From: an uncultured Stenotrophomonas sp.
Lineage (GTDB): Bacteria; Pseudomonadota; Gammaproteobacteria; Xanthomonadales; Xanthomonadaceae
DNA length: 64,000 bases
Reading direction: 5' to 3'
NCBI RefSeq assembly: GCF_945952405.1
Contig: NZ_CAMFIA010000020.1
Location: 1 to 64,000, forward strand
The stretch's first letter is position 1. Each line of letters begins with the position of its first letter. The translations under genes and the position numbers were made by a program. The notes under the pieces are model-generated. The model ran no database searches and was not told the origin of the DNA. It saw nothing but the letters and a program-made list of their open reading frames with translations. Positions 60,438 to 64,000 of this stretch are shown piece by piece.

Positions 60438-62069
60438 TCAAGCGCCGAGACTGCGCGCGGTGTTGATGATGTTGATGCCGTTGAAGCGGGTGGTGGACGA
60501 ACCGTGCGAGACCGCCGAGACCTGGCCGGGCTGGCCCTTGCCGTCGAAGAAGGAACCGCCGAGGCGGAAATCGCGCTCATCGCAGATGGCAGTGCAGGCG
60601 TTCCAGAACTCCGGCGTGCGGATCTGGTAGGCCGCGTCCTCGACCATGCCGGTGATCCTGCCGTCCTTGATCTGGTAGTACAGCTGGCCACCGAACTGCG
60701 CGTTGTAGCGCTGCTGGTCGATCGAATACGAGCCGCGGCCGTGGATCCAGATGCCGTTCTCCACGTCCTTGATCATGTCCTCGACGCTGAGCGGCGTGCT
60801 GCCTGGCGCCAGCGAGACGTTGGCCATGCGCTGGAACTGCACGCTGGACCAGGAATCGGCATAGCTGCAGCCGTGCGAGGCGTCGCGGCCGAGGATGTGG
60901 GCTTCATCGCGGGTGGCCTGGTAGTCGACCAGGATGCCGTCGCGCACCAGGTCCCAGCGCTGGGTCTTCACCCCTTCGTCGTCGTAGCCGACCGCGCCGA
61001 GGCTGCCCGGCTGGGTCTTGTCGGCGAAGAAGGTGACGATGTCGCTGCCCCAGCGGAACCCCGCATCGCGCTTGTCCAGCGTGGCGAAGCTGGTGCCGGC
61101 GTAGTTGGCCTCATAACCGAGCACGCGGTCCAGCTCCAGCGGGTGGCCGACGTTCTCGTGGATGGTCAGGAACAGGTTGGACGGATCCAGCACCAGGTCG
61201 TACTTGCCCGGCTTCACCGAAGGCGCCTTCAGCTTCTCGCGCGCATGGCGAGCGGCGGCGATGGCGTCCTCGACCGGGTCATAGGAATCGCGGTAAGCGG
61301 TGATGCCACCGGGCAGCTGTACCTTGCCGCGGGCATCGCCATCGAGGAACTCGTAGCCCATGCCCATCGGCGAAGACAGCCCGGCGCGGGTGCGGAACTT
61401 GCCACTGGCCTTGTCGATGGCGGTGGCGGTGAACGGCAGCCAGATGCGGTGGATGTCCTGGTCGATGAACGAGCCATCGCTGGAGGCGAAGTACTTCTGT
61501 TCGTTGACCAGGAACAGCGTGGAATTGATGAAGTCGGCACCCGCATTCAGCGCGGCTGCGTTGAGTGCCAGCAGCAGCTCGACCTTGTCCTGGATCGGCA
61601 CCGCCATCGCGTTCCTGCGGATCGGGGTCTGCCAGCGCACCTCGCCGACCGACGGGGTCGGTGCCAGCTGCACCGGCCGGGTCTGGATGCCGGCATTGGC
61701 GCGGGCGATCGCGGTGGCCTGCTCGACCGCAGCGCGGACCGCCGCCTCGGTCTGCTGGTGGGTGGCGGCGAAGCCCCAGGCGCCGTTGACGATCACCCGC
61801 ACGCCCACGCCGGACGATTCGCGGTTGGTCACATTGCCGACCTGGTGCTCGCGGGTGATGACCGACTGGTTGAGGTAGCGGCCGATGCGGACATCGCAGT
61901 AGCTGGCCTTGGCGTTGCGTGCCGCCGCCAGGGCGACCTCGGCCAGGCGCCTGCGCTGGGCGCTGTCGACCGGGGCCAGCAGCTGTTCGGCGGCGATCGC
62001 ACGGGAATGCGGCAGCAGCAGGCCCGCCAGGCCCAGACCGGAAAAAGCCAGGAACTCACGTCGTTGCAC
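60438..62069 (-). CDS. TldD-type metalloprotease with Tat-like signal, paralogue 2
   Basis: 543 aa with a GTG start at 62069, behind GAGAGAG. Tat-type signal MQRREFLAFSGLGLAGLLLP. It aligns end to end with the paralogue at 58772 (for example YCDVRIGRYLNQSVITREH, GVGVRVIVNGAWGFAATH, TIHENVGHPLELDRVLGYE, EFWNACTAI). Zinc motif HENVGH and the conserved NAC are both intact. First gene of the operon; the repeat-rich region at 62181-62374 lies upstream, so its promoter is between about 62070 and 62180. Confidence 0.88.
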   Translation of the reverse strand: MQRREFLAFSGLGLAGLLLPHSRAIAAEQLLAPVDSAQRRRLAEVALAAARNAKASYCDVRIGRYLNQSVITREHQVGNVTNRESSGVGVRVIVNGAWGFAATHQQTEAAVRAAVEQATAIARANAGIQTRPVQLAPTPSVGEVRWQTPIRRNAMAVPIQDKVELLLALNAAALNAGADFINSTLFLVNEQKYFASSDGSFIDQDIHRIWLPFTATAIDKASGKFRTRAGLSSPMGMGYEFLDGDARGKVQLPGGITAYRDSYDPVEDAIAAARHAREKLKAPSVKPGKYDLVLDPSNLFLTIHENVGHPLELDRVLGYEANYAGTSFATLDKRDAGFRWGSDIVTFFADKTQPGSLGAVGYDDEGVKTQRWDLVRDGILVDYQATRDEAHILGRDASHGCSYADSWSSVQFQRMANVSLAPGSTPLSVEDMIKDVENGIWIHGRGSYSIDQQRYNAQFGGQLYYQIKDGRITGMVEDAAYQIRTPEFWNACTAICDERDFRLGGSFFDGKGQPGQVSAVSHGSSTTRFNGINIINTARSLGA

Positions 62070-62180
62070 AGCGTTTCTCTCTCTCGCTTGCGTGCGGCCA
62101 GCAACAGGCCGAGCCGATCACGTCAACTCCTCGACTTTCGCCAGCGCGGAACGTGACGACAAGTGACTGCAGTCATGGTT

Positions 62181-62374
62181 GGGGGTGTTTCGGCAGGGCT
62201 GCGCCCTGCACCTGCTTCAAGCCAGGGCAACGTCAACGTCAAAGGCTGGCCTTCCGTGGGACACCGCCCCGCCATCCAACAGGAAGCCTGCTGTTGCTGT
62301 TGCCCTTGCTTTGGCTGTTGCGGTTGCTCCGGCTTCGGCGGGTGCAGGGCGCAGCCCTGCCGAGCAACACCCCC
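62181..62374. repeat. 194-bp composite inverted repeat with GCAGGGCTGCGCCCTGC ends
   Basis: GGGGGTGTTTCGGCAGGGCT... (62181-62212) and its near-exact inverse (62341-62374) flank about 128 bases. Each end is itself a hairpin, GCAGGGC-TGC-GCCCTGC. The interior has a GTTGCTGTTGCCCTTGCT-like low-complexity tract (about 62292-62328). There is no supported gene in the 62070-62414 gap. The layout is that of a small non-autonomous repeat seen between genes of xanthomonads. Confidence 0.7.
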
Positions 62375-62414
62375 TCGTGCACAATGGGGCCGACCCCGCC
62401 TGGACACCGTCCTG

Positions 62415-63029
62415 ATGTCGAGCAAGCCGTATTCAGAAGCCTGCGAGCGCAACCGCGAACCGATCGCCGCCGCACTCGACCCGTGCATGGGAGACCGCCA
62501 CCGGGTGCTGGAGATCGGCAGCGGTACCGGCCAGCATGCGGCGTTCTTCGCCGAACGCTGGCCGTGGCTGCGCTGGCAGCCCAGCGATCATCCGGACCAC
62601 CTGCCCGGCATCGAAGCCTGGCGCGCCGAAGCAGCGTTGCTGAACCTGCTGGCGCCGGTGGCGCTGCAGGTGGAGCTGCCGCCAGCGCCAGGCCTGGCCA
62701 TGCCGGAGGGCAGCCACTTCGACGCTGCATTCAGTGCCAACACGCTGCACATCATGAGCTGGGAACACGGCCAGGCGCTGTTCGCCGCGCTGCCGCCGCT
62801 GCTGCGCCACGGCGCGTTGCTGGCGGTGTACGGTCCGTTCAACCGGGGCGGGCGCTACACCAGTGACAGCAACGCACAGTTCGATGCCTGGCTGAAGGCA
62901 CGCGATGCACGCAGTGGCCTGCGTGATATCGAGGCGGTGCAGGCGTTGGCAGCCGACAACGGATTCACCCGCCTGGGCGATGTCGCGATGCCGGCCAACA
63001 ACCGCCTGCTGCTGTGGCGGTTGGGGTGA
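62415..63029 (+). CDS. DUF938 SAM-dependent methyltransferase
   Basis: 204 aa from the ATG at 62415. The N-terminal segment SSKPYSEACERNREPIAAAL followed by LEIGSGTGQHAAFFAER (SAM site) and FSANTLHIMSWE is the DUF938 pattern. Substrate unknown. An upstream in-frame extension would add a cysteine-run segment encoded by the repeat; it is rejected. Confidence 0.88.
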   Translation: MSSKPYSEACERNREPIAAALDPCMGDRHRVLEIGSGTGQHAAFFAERWPWLRWQPSDHPDHLPGIEAWRAEAALLNLLAPVALQVELPPAPGLAMPEGSHFDAAFSANTLHIMSWEHGQALFAALPPLLRHGALLAVYGPFNRGGRYTSDSNAQFDAWLKARDARSGLRDIEAVQALAADNGFTRLGDVAMPANNRLLLWRLG

Positions 63030-63064
63030 TCAGGCGGGTCCTGGTTGTGCGGGACCGGCATTCG

Positions 63065-64000
63065 TCAGGCGGCTGCTGCTTGGACTTTCCGGATGAATCT
63101 CTCGCAGGAAATGTGGATCTGTTCGATCAGGCGATGAAGAACTTGATGGCCTGTGCCCTGTTGCTCCATCAACTGATGAACATCGCTGGCCGTTGCAGGT
63201 AGCTGGTATGCCATCAACGTCATTCGCTTCAAACAGTCAAATGGATCCAGGCGCAGTTGTTCCGAGAGGGTCACCCAGTCATTCAAGCGTATGTCCCACC
63301 AGTTGTAGTGGCTACCGATGCGCATGGCCATACGGATTGCCTTGGTATCGAGTTCCGGGTAAGCAAGCGCGCTTGAGATGTCATACAACGGCGCCAGCCT
63401 TGCCATGCCCCCGCTGTCGATTAACAGGGAGTAGTTTTTCGCATGGGCGTCGGTGCCTCCAATGAAGTAGTTGAACGCCAGTGCATCGAACAGACGCTGC
63501 ACGTCTTCGGTGGGATTGCTTGAGTGCCTCCACAGAACATCCGCCAGATCTGCCGGACCCGGTCCACCCTGGTTCTGGTATTTCAGGTGTGGACGAACAC
63601 CAAGAGTCTGACAGAAGTCCTCCTGGTGCAGACGGAACCACTCACCGTCGATCTGATAGCGGTCGTAGCGTTCCACGCATATCGCTGACTCCGTGCCTAT
63701 CTGGAGGCGGCTGCTGTAGGCGGCAGGCAGGTCCATTTCCCTGGCCAACGCCAGACAGAACATTTCGTTCTCTACGTACCCTCTGAAATCGCCATTGGGC
63801 GGTTTGAGAATATGTGTAGTGGGAATGCGCCCGGAAGGGAGTGCCCATTCTTGTGCCGTACGCAGCAATGCGATTTTTGCCTGGGCACCCGCAAGGCTGA
63901 ACTGGCCGAGATCGTCTGGCCTGCGGGTCGCTCCCACGTCCTGGCGTACCCGCTGCAGCCTCGCGGCGACGTCCTCGTCCGCTAGCGGCGTGATTGCGTC
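63065..64000 (-). CDS. HipA-family kinase, cut by the window edge
   Basis: At least 311 codons remain open to the edge; the true start lies beyond 64000. Visible features: FSLAGAQAKIALL (N-terminal HipA motif), THILKPPNG (ATP-binding lysine region), ENEMFCLALAREM, VERYDRY, and the catalytic core FNYFIGGTDAHAKNYSLL with LAPLYDISSAL. These are the hallmarks of HipA Ser/Thr kinases, toxins of hipBA modules. A hipB-type antitoxin, if present, would be off the right side. Local base composition is lower in GC than the surrounding genes. Confidence 0.9.
   Translation of the reverse strand, partial: DAITPLADEDVAARLQRVRQDVGATRRPDDLGQFSLAGAQAKIALLRTAQEWALPSGRIPTTHILKPPNGDFRGYVENEMFCLALAREMDLPAAYSSRLQIGTESAICVERYDRYQIDGEWFRLHQEDFCQTLGVRPHLKYQNQGGPGPADLADVLWRHSSNPTEDVQRLFDALAFNYFIGGTDAHAKNYSLLIDSGGMARLAPLYDISSALAYPELDTKAIRMAMRIGSHYNWWDIRLNDWVTLSEQLRLDPFDCLKRMTLMAYQLPATASDVHQLMEQQGTGHQVLHRLIEQIHISCERFIRKVQAAAA

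Noticed and set aside
62163-62414. Possible cysteine-run N-terminal extension of the methyltransferase (EACCCCCPCFGCCGC)
   Set aside because: The cysteines come from the GTTGCT low-complexity tract inside a repeat element, and the DUF938 start motif begins at 62415.

Overview
The window is high-GC chromosomal DNA of a Stenotrophomonas, most likely of the S. maltophilia group. Three things point there. The genes are of Xanthomonadaceae type. Short GTAG-headed palindromes of the SMAG/REP class, described in S. maltophilia, recur between genes. A second short inverted-repeat family (GGGGTCAGA...TCTGACCCC) also recurs. I see no tRNA, rRNA, CRISPR array, transposase, integrase or prophage. Every gene is intact except the last, which runs off the right edge. 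The species assignment is an inference; a sequence search would settle it.

Left third (1-27.6 kb): an AIM24-family protein, a TonB-dependent receptor, a class A acid-phosphatase lipoprotein, a two-gene unit for a secreted alpha/beta hydrolase and a DUF4785-type protein, a lone ABC ATPase divergent from an acyl desaturase/EF-hand pair, then housekeeping genes: mutM, opgD, tdk, rep, a yceH homologue, an e(P4)-type phosphatase with pyrF, a secreted trypsin-like protease, plsB, ttcA and rdgC, plus a YgjP-type metallopeptidase. Two adjacent paralogous 242-aa secreted Sel1-like proteins lie between tdk and rep.

Middle (27.8-49.6 kb): a two-domain methylglyoxal-synthase protein divergent from a membrane sensor kinase that lacks its phospho-acceptor histidine; gltBD; a DNA topoisomerase IB; three separate I78-type inhibitor lipoproteins within 7.3 kb; an SDR oxidoreductase with a histone-like basic tail; a serine hydrolase facing a BlaI/M56 (BlaR1-like) pair across paired BlaI-type operators; and an overlapping gene pair resembling MrfA/MrfB of Bacillus DNA repair.

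Right (49.7-62.1 kb): the most interesting block, a tight nine-gene minus-strand operon. It carries two tandem TldD-type metalloproteases with Tat-like signal peptides, a TldE/PmbA partner without a signal, a DUF4159 protein, a MoxR AAA+ ATPase, a DUF58 protein, a BatA-type membrane protein, a DUF4175-like membrane protein with a histidine-rich segment, and a last membrane protein. Every junction overlaps or is separated by 31 nt or less. I infer one envelope machine in which a MoxR chaperone and von Willebrand-type scaffold genes are coupled to exported TldD/E proteolysis. The window ends with a DUF938 methyltransferase and a HipA-family kinase cut by the edge.
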